6,653 nt of DNA from an uncultured Neomegalonema sp. (GTDB taxonomy: Bacteria; Pseudomonadota; Alphaproteobacteria; Rhodobacterales; Rhodobacteraceae): positions 1 through 6,653 of the forward strand of contig CALGNW010000122.1 in the NCBI GenBank assembly GCA_937958345.1. Reading direction: 5' to 3'. A model generated the notes under the pieces. It saw only the letters and a list, made by a program, of their open reading frames with translations, searched no databases and was not told where the DNA came from. Position numbers and translations under genes: made by a program. Shown in pieces: positions 1-6,081 of the stretch; position 1 is the first letter of the stretch, and each line of letters begins with the position of its first letter.

Positions 1-716
1 CCTAGCCCGATTTGCGCCGCGCCCATCATATCCGCCGTGCGCGCGATCATCTGACAAAAGCTGTCCAGCGTACAAGCCGTCTTATCCTTGAGGTGATGCG
101 GGTACATCGAAAAGCCGAGCATTCCTTTCGACGCCGCCAGCGCGCGCAGCACGTCGTCTGATTTGTTGCGCAAAGCGGGATGCCAAAAGGACGGATTGGC
201 ATGGGTGATCGCGATGGGACGGGTGGAAATCTCCATCGCTTCCAGCGTTGAGCGGTCCGCCGAATGGCTCATGTCGATCACAAGTCCGACGCGGTTCATT
301 TCTTTGATGACTTGTTTGCCCATGCGGGTGATGCCGGGGTCTTCGGCCTCGTAACACCCGGTCGCGAGCAGGGATTGGTTGTTATAGCTAAGCTGCATAA
401 AGCGCGCGCCGAGGGTGTGGCAAATCTCGACAAGGCCGATGTCATCCTCGATGGGGGATGGGTTTTGGAAGCCGAAAAGGATGGCCGTGCGTCCGTCGCG
501 TTTCGCCTGCCTCACATCATCGCCCGTGCGGGCGTTACAGATCAGATCGGGGTGACGCTCGAACCAGCGGTTCCACTGTTCGAAATTCGCGACCGTCTCG
601 CGAAAGGTCTCGTGATAGGCGATGGTGACATGCACAGCATCAACCCCGCCCTCTCGCATCTGGCGGAAGATTTTCTCGGACCAGTTGGCGTATTGCAGAT
701 TGTCGATTCTGTGCAT
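1..716 (-). CDS. M19 'membrane dipeptidase' family protein, C-terminus beyond window
   Basis: Reading the minus strand from the ATG at 716 gives 238 uninterrupted codons that run off the left edge, so the gene is 3'-partial. A GGAGG lies 9 nt before the ATG and supports this start. Similarity to peptidase M19 (renal dipeptidase, TIM-barrel amidohydrolase) is clear from residue 23 on: GGVDAVHVT (23-31), GFQN (82-85), QLSYNN (108-113), GCYE (120-123), then EMNRVGLVIDMSH (139-151) and ITHANP (170-175). H151 and H172 match the family's H198/H219 zinc ligands (human numbering). The N-terminal HxD pair is absent (here IDNLQYANW, 4-12), and Q84 stands where the bridging Glu125 is expected. From memory, a bacterial clade annotated as membrane dipeptidase shares these changes, so the reaction may not be classical dipeptide hydrolysis. 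No signal peptide is visible, so it is probably cytoplasmic. It is separated from the upstream gene by 187 nt and is probably its own transcription unit. The family call is firm; the activity is not. Confidence 0.9.
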   Translation of the reverse strand, partial: MHRIDNLQYANWSEKIFRQMREGGVDAVHVTIAYHETFRETVANFEQWNRWFERHPDLICNARTGDDVRQAKRDGRTAILFGFQNPSPIEDDIGLVEICHTLGARFMQLSYNNQSLLATGCYEAEDPGITRMGKQVIKEMNRVGLVIDMSHSADRSTLEAMEISTRPIAITHANPSFWHPALRNKSDDVLRALAASKGMLGFSMYPHHLKDKTACTLDSFCQMIARTADMMGAAQIGL

Positions 717-725
717 GGCGTGTTC

Positions 726-730
726 CCTCC
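726..730 (-). promoter_or_regulatory. Shine-Dalgarno site of the M19 gene
   Basis: GGAGG on the minus strand, 9 nt before the ATG at 716. It fixes the start of the partial M19 gene, whose reading frame has no stop codon inside the window. Confidence 0.75.
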
Positions 731-826
731 GGCGATTGGAAAAAGCGTTGCCACGCAGAGCGCGCGAGGGGAAGGGAAATTACAGTTCGGGGTGGGGTGT
801 TTCCGGAAGTCGCCGCAGCGGGCAAC

Positions 827-893
827 GACCCGGGGCCTCGCGCTTGAGAGATCATGCCCTCAATCGGCGGGGTCCCGGGTCTTCGCCCGGGAC
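827..893 (-). other. GC-rich inverted-repeat region with competing hairpins, possible terminator/attenuator
   Basis: Just past the stop codon of the TPR gene, arms GTCCCGGG (872-879) and CCCGGGAC (886-893) form a perfect 8-bp stem around a 6-nt loop. The centre can instead pair with an upstream arm: GACCCGGG (827-834) is perfectly complementary to CCCGGGTC (874-881). That larger fold would enclose a small TTGAG/CTCAA stem (844-848/859-863). The two folds share bases and exclude each other. There is no T-tract after either stem, so this is not a canonical intrinsic terminator. The position between two co-directional genes fits 3'-end formation of the upstream transcript or control of readthrough into the M19 gene. 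It could also be one copy of a dispersed intergenic repeat. The pairing is seen; the function is inferred. Confidence 0.45.
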
Positions 894-903
894 GGGTGAA
901 ATA

Positions 904-2181
904 TCAGTTGCCCTCACCCGCATCATCGTCTGGTAGGTCGGTGATCGTCCAGAGCGTCGTGCCACCCGCCCCGCCGGGGGTTCGGGTCTTAAGATAGCAG
1001 TCTAGACGACGGCGGGTATCGCGGCGCGGATCAAGATGATCGAGATACTGCCGCGCCCTTTCGAGGTTGGTTTCCGCTGCCGCAAGATCCCCCTGCAGGT
1101 CGGCGAAAAACGCGCGCGCAAGATGCTTAAGTCCCATGTCTTCCGAGAGAAGCGCCGCGTTATCAGGTACTTCCGAGAGAATATCACTAGCGTCGGATAC
1201 AGCTCCGCTTTCCAGCAGGGTCAGGCCGAGCTCGATGCGCGAAACAATCGTGCGCGGTTGGTTTGCACCAAAAACTTTTTCTTGAACGGGCAGGAGTGCG
1301 CGAAACGTCTCTTCCGCTTCCGCCGCGCGCCCCTGGTAGAGCATCGCGCATGCCAGATTATCGCGTGTGATCAGCGTATTAGAATGCTGATCTCCCAAAA
1401 CTTTCTTTTCGACCTCCAGAAGCGCACGAAATGCCGTCTCCGCTTCTGCCGCGCGCCCCTGAGCGAGAGTCGCGAGCGCGAGATTGTGGCGAGTTGCAAG
1501 TGTCTCGCGGTGCTCGGATTCCAAAACCTTCTCCGAGTTTTTTAGGAGCGCGCGTAACGCCGCCTCCGCTTCCGCCGCACGCCCTTGCCACAGGATCGCG
1601 AGCGCGAGATTGCCACGTGTTGAGAGCGTCCTCTTGTCGTTTTCCTCTAGTTCAACGACCTGCCAATCGAGAAGAGTACGATAGAGATGCTCCGCGAGGA
1701 CATTCCGTTCCGCATCCAGATGACCCAGCGCGGTAACTGCAAGAGCATCGTCGTCGGCGCAATCGGACAGAATTTCGTTGATCTCCGTCGTCAGGCTCAA
1801 GGGCCAAAGACGATTACGACCTTGCCTCAGTGCAGGCGGCGGGTTGCCGGTCAACGCGCGGTTGCTTTGGCTGTCAGTCAAACCGGAGGCGGGCAAAACC
1901 GCGCCGCGCAGGTCGGCCCCGTCGAGCAGCGCGTCGGTCAGGGTCGCTCCGCTTAAATCCACCCGGCGGAAGACCGCTCCGCTTAGATCGCTGCCGCTGA
2001 AATCATAGCCCGTCACGTCTTCGCCCGGTTGCAGGACGATGCGGCGCAGGGGCTTTGCGCGCAGGTCGGTGGCGGGGTCGAGACCCGCGACGCGCACAAG
2101 ATCGATGAAGCGTTTGCTTTGGCTGTCAAAGACGCGGCCCGCCGTCGCGCGCTGAGCGGCGTTCAAAAGATGTGTGCTCAC
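904..2181 (-). CDS. Pentapeptide-repeat / kinesin-light-chain-type TPR protein
   Basis: A 425-aa protein starting at GTG 2181, supported by a GGAGG 7 nt upstream. The GTGA overlaps the stop of the preceding gene, so translation is probably coupled. Residues 1-56 form a non-repetitive, probably helical head. Residues 59-98 hold about eight pentapeptide repeats (YDFSG, SDLSG, AVFRR, VDLSG, ATLTD, ALLDG, ADLRG, AVLPA), enough for about two coils of a right-handed beta-helix. After a linker, TPR-like units of exactly 42 residues begin at T185, T227, T269 and T311, the first three sharing QGRAAEAE. A degenerate helical pair follows to about residue 383. The C-terminal tail is polar and acidic (DLPDDDAGEGN). 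There is no signal peptide, membrane segment or catalytic motif, so a cytoplasmic scaffold or sensor role is inferred. KLC-type TPRs often serve as recognition modules in signalling and defence proteins, but no NTPase or effector domain is present here. The likely partner is the product of the upstream gene. Confidence 0.9.
   Translation of the reverse strand: MSTHLLNAAQRATAGRVFDSQSKRFIDLVRVAGLDPATDLRAKPLRRIVLQPGEDVTGYDFSGSDLSGAVFRRVDLSGATLTDALLDGADLRGAVLPASGLTDSQSNRALTGNPPPALRQGRNRLWPLSLTTEINEILSDCADDDALAVTALGHLDAERNVLAEHLYRTLLDWQVVELEENDKRTLSTRGNLALAILWQGRAAEAEAALRALLKNSEKVLESEHRETLATRHNLALATLAQGRAAEAETAFRALLEVEKKVLGDQHSNTLITRDNLACAMLYQGRAAEAEETFRALLPVQEKVFGANQPRTIVSRIELGLTLLESGAVSDASDILSEVPDNAALLSEDMGLKHLARAFFADLQGDLAAAETNLERARQYLDHLDPRRDTRRRLDCYLKTRTPGGAGGTTLWTITDLPDDDAGEGN
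1126..1629. repeat. Tandem 126-bp coding repeats (four TPR units)
   Basis: Four consecutive 126-bp units encode TPR units 1-4 (1504-1629, 1378-1503, 1252-1377, 1126-1251). The first three keep a block of about 24 bp encoding QGRAAEAE almost unchanged at DNA level: the codons differ only at CAA/CAG, CGT/CGC, GCG/GCA and GAG/GAA. The fourth is strongly diverged (LESGAVSDAS in place of the block). The pattern indicates internal duplication, with units 1-3 younger or homogenised. Confidence 0.85.
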
Positions 2182-2984
2182 GCGGCATCCTCCGGCTTCC
2201 GGTGGAGGATGGATTGGGCAATTACGAGTGTGTTATCCTCGGGTTCCTCGCAGAAGATTTCGGGGCGGTTTTTCCCAGCGGCCTTTGTCACCAGTGCCGC
2301 GAGCACCGCGTTCTGATTGGCCTCATCTTCGAGTGCGGCGCTACCCGGCCCGCCACTCGTATCCAGCCAAAGATCAAGTGCGGAGATCGAGATGCTGGCC
2401 GTGACGCGCGCCTGACTGTTTGGTGTGTTGATCGTACACAGGGCGATGTCCCGCACTTCCGCGCCGTTCAGGTAGGGTGTCGGGCGTGCAGGATTGATCG
2501 CCTGAATTTGCCAGCCCGTTGGCGAAGCGGAATCGACTTCGAAAACATCAAACGTCGTTTCCTGTTGCCGCGTTGCCGTGCTGGAAGAATTCTTCGCCAC
2601 GTTCATCTTGCCTTCGGCTCCTAACTTGAGGGTGTTTAGAAACGGAATAGATAATTTGAAGCCCGCCTCGCCCTCGCGTCCCTTGCTGGCCGCTTCGTCG
2701 CTTGAACTCTCGTAGGTAAGCGGAATCGCCGTGCTGCGGTAGCGGCCCGTGCTTTCCATCCGGCTATTATCGCAGGTCTCAATAATGAGCGTGGCGGAGT
2801 GCAAGCCGACTGTGATGGGCCGCTCGCCGTTCGCCGTCGGAATCTCGTCGCGCGTGGTCCCGAACCATGCCGACGCGAGCAGCTCAAACGTGCCGTCCGG
2901 GTGTTGGACTTGCGACGGCGAGAAAATCTCGACCGAGCATAATCGGCGATTCAGAAAGGTCGGTTTGTCGGACTCGAATGGCAT
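2178..2984 (-). CDS. Hypothetical protein, beta-rich with Ser/Thr-rich core
   Basis: A 268-aa protein that I do not recognise. The start ATG at 2984 has GGGA 8 nt upstream and is the first gene after a 313-nt gene-free stretch. It has no signal peptide, no long hydrophobic helix and no catalytic motif I can name. Residues 11-90 alternate polar and hydrophobic residues, as in beta-strands (for example VGLHSATLIIET, 59-70). Residues 92-107 are charged and loop-like. Residues 108-150 contain the short hydrophobic KLSIPFLNTLKLGAEGK (110-126), then a Ser/Thr-rich stretch NSSSTATRQQETTFDVF (132-148). Residues 193-209 (RVTASISISALDLWLDT) are again strand-like, and the C-terminus (219-262) is mostly helical. 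The GTGA overlap with the TPR gene implies matched production and probably a physical or functional partnership. The alternating S/T-rich strands faintly recall beta-pore-forming proteins, but that is speculation. Codon use looks like the neighbours, so it is a real gene of unknown role. Confidence 0.85.
   Translation of the reverse strand: MPFESDKPTFLNRRLCSVEIFSPSQVQHPDGTFELLASAWFGTTRDEIPTANGERPITVGLHSATLIIETCDNSRMESTGRYRSTAIPLTYESSSDEAASKGREGEAGFKLSIPFLNTLKLGAEGKMNVAKNSSSTATRQQETTFDVFEVDSASPTGWQIQAINPARPTPYLNGAEVRDIALCTINTPNSQARVTASISISALDLWLDTSGGPGSAALEDEANQNAVLAALVTKAAGKNRPEIFCEEPEDNTLVIAQSILHRKPEDAA
2189..2193 (-). promoter_or_regulatory. Shine-Dalgarno site selecting the GTG start of the TPR gene
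   Basis: GGAGG inside the last codons of the upstream gene, 7 nt before the GTG at 2181. An ATG lies immediately after it, but in another frame. The site therefore decides for the GTG start and the 4-nt GTGA overlap. Confidence 0.7.
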
Positions 2985-3297
2985 CGCTTACATCCCGAAA
3001 TTGGTGTCGCAGGAGGGTAATGTGCTTTGGGCGGCGGATGCAATATGAGGTGTCTTTTCCGCCTGTGTATACCGAGACGAGCAACCGCTCAACGGCGGTT
3101 CATACCGGTGATCGAGGGGGTATTTCGGGATATTTGCGGCGAAACGGGGCTTTGTCGCGCGGGCGGTTTTTCGGAAATGCCGGTTTAGTGCGGGTTTCGC
3201 CGCGATGCGCTGCGGGCCACTCGCGCGGTTTCCAGAGTTTTGCGCGGGTTTGCCAAGGGTTTTGCCTCGGATTGCGTGTGTTTTGCCTCAAAACCGC
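2985..3297. other. Gene-free 313-bp spacer
   Basis: No convincing gene lies between the cytochrome c stop and the start of the hypothetical gene. It contains a 6-bp stem hairpin (AACCGC 3083-3088 / GCGGTT 3095-3100), a 6-bp stem with a 3-nt loop just after the cytochrome stop (GTTTTG 3280-3285 / CAAAAC 3289-3294), and many T3-T5 runs, several in helical phase. Upstream of the hypothetical gene, a minus-strand TTGCAT (3038-3043) with CATTAC (3017-3022) is only a poor sigma-70-like pair with a short 15-nt spacer. A promoter for the two-gene unit must nevertheless lie here, unless it is transcribed from the Mo-hydroxylase operon. Confidence 0.6.
3228..3289. repeat. Phased T-tract array with 10-bp direct repeat
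   Basis: On the plus strand, T-runs of 3-4 bases start at 3229, 3238, 3249, 3260 and 3281, at intervals of 9, 11, 11 and 21, close to one or two helical turns. Each is preceded by G, and most are followed by GC or CC. GTTTTGCCTC occurs twice exactly (3259-3268 and 3280-3289), 21 bp apart, with a shorter variant GTTTGCC at 3248-3254. Further T-runs at 3184 and 3195 are also 11 bp apart. Such phasing is known to bend DNA; whether it does here, and whether a protein binds, is inference. Confidence 0.5.
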
Positions 3298-3840
3298 TCA
3301 ATCAGGACACACCGCGCCCGATGCATCCCAATCGCGGACAAGTTGCGCGACCTCGCCCGCCGAATACGGCGCGGGCTCGCGGCCCGGTCCCGGCTGCCAC
3401 CCCCACAGAACCAGCGGGTCCTCGGCAATGTGATCCGCAACCTCGGCCAGCGTGCGCCCGCCATTGCGGTCCAAGTCTTTGATTTGCTCGCAGATTTCAG
3501 ATGACGATTTGCCCCACCACACCATCTCGACCGGCGCAAGCGCCCAGTGCGGCGCACCCGGCGGACCGTGCGGAACCGGGGCATTCGCCTCGCCGTGACA
3601 GGTCGAACAAGGCAGGGTTTCCGCGCCTATACGGCTCTCACCGCCATTGATGCTCATGCCATGAAGCCGCGTCTGGCCATAGCTGGGCCCCGACCAGCGG
3701 GGCCGGTTATCCTCGGGCACATGGCAATTCGCACAGCGGGGATGCGAGAAAACCTCGAAAATTTTCGACCATGGATCAGCTCCGGTATCGGCCACTGCCA
3801 AGGTCGGGACGAGCAGAAAAGGCAGGAAAGCTGTACGCAT
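3298..3840 (-). CDS. Periplasmic di-haem cytochrome c, electron acceptor of the Mo hydroxylase
   Basis: A 180-aa protein starting at ATG 3840, which shares its first base with the last base of the large-subunit stop (TGATG), so translation is coupled. The N-terminus is a Sec signal peptide (hydrophobic FLPFLLVPTLAVA, probable cleavage after A17). Two c-type haem attachment motifs follow, CANCH (36-40) and CSTCH (78-82). M62, M106 and several histidines (33, 60, 91, 98) are possible distal ligands. The last third (about 110-180) has no haem motif and resembles the tail of small proteins annotated in Rhodobacterales as 'isoquinoline 1-oxidoreductase subunit' (recollection). The inferred role is to take electrons from the [2Fe-2S] subunit in the periplasm and pass them to the respiratory chain, replacing the cytochrome domains fused to the large subunit in some relatives such as nicotinate hydroxylase NicB. 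The haem motifs are certain; the partner assignment rests on operon context. Confidence 0.88.
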   Translation of the reverse strand: MRTAFLPFLLVPTLAVADTGADPWSKIFEVFSHPRCANCHVPEDNRPRWSGPSYGQTRLHGMSINGGESRIGAETLPCSTCHGEANAPVPHGPPGAPHWALAPVEMVWWGKSSSEICEQIKDLDRNGGRTLAEVADHIAEDPLVLWGWQPGPGREPAPYSAGEVAQLVRDWDASGAVCPD

Positions 3841-6080
3841 CAGACGAAATCCAAGTGCTTGTTCAAAGGCAAAGACCGATACCGCTGGCCCGTCAACGAG
3901 TAGACCGCATTCGCCAGCGCCGCCGGTGCAGGCGGCGTCCCCGGCTCGCCAATGCCCCGGATGTGCTCGCCGTTTTCCAGCACGCGCACCTCGATTTCCG
4001 GCGTTTGATACATCCGAAGCCCGTCGTAATCATGGAAGTTCGTCTGCTGAACCTCGCCGTTTTCAAGCGTTATCTCGCCCTGCACAGCCGCCGTCAGACC
4101 GAAGATCATTCCGCCCGAAAGCTGTGCCTCGAGAATTCCGGGGTCGAGCGCGGTTCCGACATCCGCAGCAATCCAGGCTTTTTCGATCTTCACACCCCGT
4201 TCGGTCATCGCAACCTCGACCACCTCAGCCGTCGGAACACCGAACGACAGAGTAAAGGCAACTCCGCGACCCCGGCCCTGCGCCAACGGACCGGACCAGC
4301 CCGACATCTCACCGACCGTGCGCAAAACCTCGCGCGACGGCTCGTGATTCAGCAGACGCAGCCGCATCTCTAAGGGGTCGGCACCTGCAGCCAGCGCCAT
4401 CTCATCCATAAAGCACTCATGGAAAAAGCCGTTGTAAGACGCGCCGACCGAGCGCCAATACCCGATCGGCAAACCGGCGGGCGCGCGATATCCGGTCACT
4501 CGGTAATTCGGTATCGCGTAAGGTTGGAAAACCGCGCCGTCTACAATCAACTTGTCGGGGCCCATCGCGGGCATATCCATGCGCCCGAACTGGGATTCCA
4601 TAACCGACGGCGAGGCAATTCCACAGTCCCAAGCGACCGGCGCACCATCACTGACAGCGCCCTTAAAGCGGGCAATCGCCGGCGGGCGGTAGGCATCATG
4701 GCACATATCCTCCTCGCGCGACCACATCATCTTGACCGGACGACCCCCCGTTTCCCCGGCTAACCTCACGACTTGCTCAATGAAGTCACCCTCGGCCCGC
4801 CTGCCGAAACCGCCTCCCAGATAGGTCGTGTGGATCGAGATTGCTTCGGACTTCAGACCGGACACCTTCGCGGCAACATCGCGAGCGGCAGTCGGGGCCT
4901 GCGTTCCCGCCCAAACATCAAGCCTTCCATCACGCAGCCAAGCCACAGCCGACATCGGCTCCATGGTGGCATGCGCGAGGATCGGAACGGTATACTCAGC
5001 CTCGATAACGTCACTATCCTCCAGAACCGCAGCCACATCGCCGTCGTCCCGATAGCGGCTGTCAATCTGCTCTTCGACGAAAGACTCTGAAACCTGCTGC
5101 AAAATGCCGTCCGACGTCGGAGGATACGGCGCATCGCCCCACTCGCACCTGATCAAATCAGCTGCCCTGAAAGCCCGCCACGTATTATCCGCAAGGATTC
5201 CTAAGCCGCCAGGCAGCTCGACCGTCTTGATATATCCCGACGAGATGCGGGCCGCACTGTCGTCAAATCCGTTCAGTGAGCCGCCTAGTCGCGGGTTCAT
5301 CTTCACCGTCGCGTACACCATGCCGGGCAGATTCACGTCACTCGCGAACTCAGCCGTTCCCGTACATTTGGCAACCATATCTACCCGGGGAAGAGATTTT
5401 CCGAGATACCGCCAGGCCTCGCGCGGTTTTAAGGGCGGGTCTAACGGCGGGTCGAGCTTGGCCGCCTCAACCGCAAGCTCCTCATAGCTCAGCCGCGTTC
5501 CATCAGACATCACGACCGCGCCGTTGTCGGTTTGCAAGCGGTCGACAGGAGTACCGAGCCGGGCAGCCGCAGCATCAAGCAAAACCAATCGCGCCGCCGC
5601 TCCGGCCTTGCGCATTTTCACATACGCGTCCGGCGTGCTCGAAGATCCCCCGGTGAGTTGCAACGCTAAAAACTTGGCGGGTATCGCCATCGCGCTCCTC
5701 GCGCTTCGGGCCACAAATCGATCGTCAGTTGGCGCGTAAGGGGCCGCCTCGCTCAACATGGCTTCGTTGTAATACGCATAGCTCGCCGGGCCATGTTCGA
5801 CCGCGATTTTGGCGAAGTCGACGTCCAGTTCTTCAGCCACCAATGCCGCCAGCGTCGTATGGACACCCTGACCCATCTCAGCGCGCGGGGTGATGATTGA
5901 AACGCCGCTCTGGTCAATCTTCACATAAGGTGTAAGCGCGCCGCCGCCCTCGATCGGCTGATCATTCAACGGGTTGTCGTAAGGCGTGGTAAATTTCCAA
6001 TACCCAAATGCAACACCGCCCGCAATGGCCGCCGATCCCACGAGAAAAGTCCTGCGCGCGAAAGTCTTCACCTTTCCCAT
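3840..6080 (-). CDS. Molybdopterin-binding large subunit, IorB-like xanthine dehydrogenase/aldehyde oxidase family
   Basis: A 746-aa catalytic subunit of a molybdenum hydroxylase of the isoquinoline 1-oxidoreductase beta (IorB) type, close to the usual length of that group. The N-terminus is a twin-arginine signal (ARRTFLVG, 8-15, then a hydrophobic stretch to about 29), so the folded, cofactor-loaded enzyme is probably exported to the periplasm. Family motifs run in order: PRAEMGQG (65-72), HATMEP (370-375), GGGFGRR (422-428, Mo-cofactor loop), YWRSVGASYNGFFHE (541-555), and GIGEPGTPP (709-717), where E712 matches the active-site glutamate. The expected reaction is hydroxylation of an N-heterocycle or oxidation of an aldehyde with water as oxygen source; the substrate cannot be deduced. 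Start ATG 6080 lies 1 nt after the small-subunit stop, with GGAG 8 nt upstream. No XdhC-type maturation factor or FAD subunit is in the window. Family is certain, IorB-like subtype very likely. Confidence 0.95.
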   Translation of the reverse strand: MGKVKTFARRTFLVGSAAIAGGVAFGYWKFTTPYDNPLNDQPIEGGGALTPYVKIDQSGVSIITPRAEMGQGVHTTLAALVAEELDVDFAKIAVEHGPASYAYYNEAMLSEAAPYAPTDDRFVARSARSAMAIPAKFLALQLTGGSSSTPDAYVKMRKAGAAARLVLLDAAAARLGTPVDRLQTDNGAVVMSDGTRLSYEELAVEAAKLDPPLDPPLKPREAWRYLGKSLPRVDMVAKCTGTAEFASDVNLPGMVYATVKMNPRLGGSLNGFDDSAARISSGYIKTVELPGGLGILADNTWRAFRAADLIRCEWGDAPYPPTSDGILQQVSESFVEEQIDSRYRDDGDVAAVLEDSDVIEAEYTVPILAHATMEPMSAVAWLRDGRLDVWAGTQAPTAARDVAAKVSGLKSEAISIHTTYLGGGFGRRAEGDFIEQVVRLAGETGGRPVKMMWSREEDMCHDAYRPPAIARFKGAVSDGAPVAWDCGIASPSVMESQFGRMDMPAMGPDKLIVDGAVFQPYAIPNYRVTGYRAPAGLPIGYWRSVGASYNGFFHECFMDEMALAAGADPLEMRLRLLNHEPSREVLRTVGEMSGWSGPLAQGRGRGVAFTLSFGVPTAEVVEVAMTERGVKIEKAWIAADVGTALDPGILEAQLSGGMIFGLTAAVQGEITLENGEVQQTNFHDYDGLRMYQTPEIEVRVLENGEHIRGIGEPGTPPAPAALANAVYSLTGQRYRSLPLNKHLDFV

Positions 6081-6081
6081 A

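Noticed and set aside
264..899. 211-aa plus-strand open frame
   Set aside because: It is antisense to the M19 gene, which has clear family motifs; the product has no recognisable features and runs on through the hairpin region.
1036..1545. 169-aa plus-strand open frame
   Set aside because: Antisense shadow of the TPR repeats; its apparent internal repetition (FRFRRAPL, LRFCRAPL) only mirrors the 126-bp units.
1126..1629. Regular repeats as a CRISPR array or mobile-element repeats
   Set aside because: The period is 126 bp, in frame, and codes for TPR units; there are no spacers, cas genes or terminal inverted repeats.
3083..3100. AACCGC/GCGGTT hairpin as terminator or operator
   Set aside because: A short 6-bp stem, no T-tract and no second copy; too weak to call.
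3100..3291. 63-aa minus-strand reading frame in the gene-free spacer
   Set aside because: It needs a TTG start, has no Shine-Dalgarno, and gives a highly basic, Pro/Arg-rich product typical of chance translation of GC-rich DNA with T-tracts.
3280..3294. Hairpin just after the cytochrome c stop as an intrinsic terminator
   Set aside because: The stem is only 6 bp and mostly A-T, the loop is 3 nt, and no T-run follows on the minus strand; it is better viewed as part of the T-tract/direct-repeat array.
3771..4373. 200-aa plus-strand open frame opposite the large subunit
   Set aside because: Antisense to a gene with intact family motifs along its whole length; no start signals and no plausible protein character.
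5428..5460. Short direct repeat GGCGGGTC in the large-subunit gene as a duplication scar
   Set aside because: It encodes DPPLDPPL, a proline-rich linker I would expect in this family, with no frame disruption.
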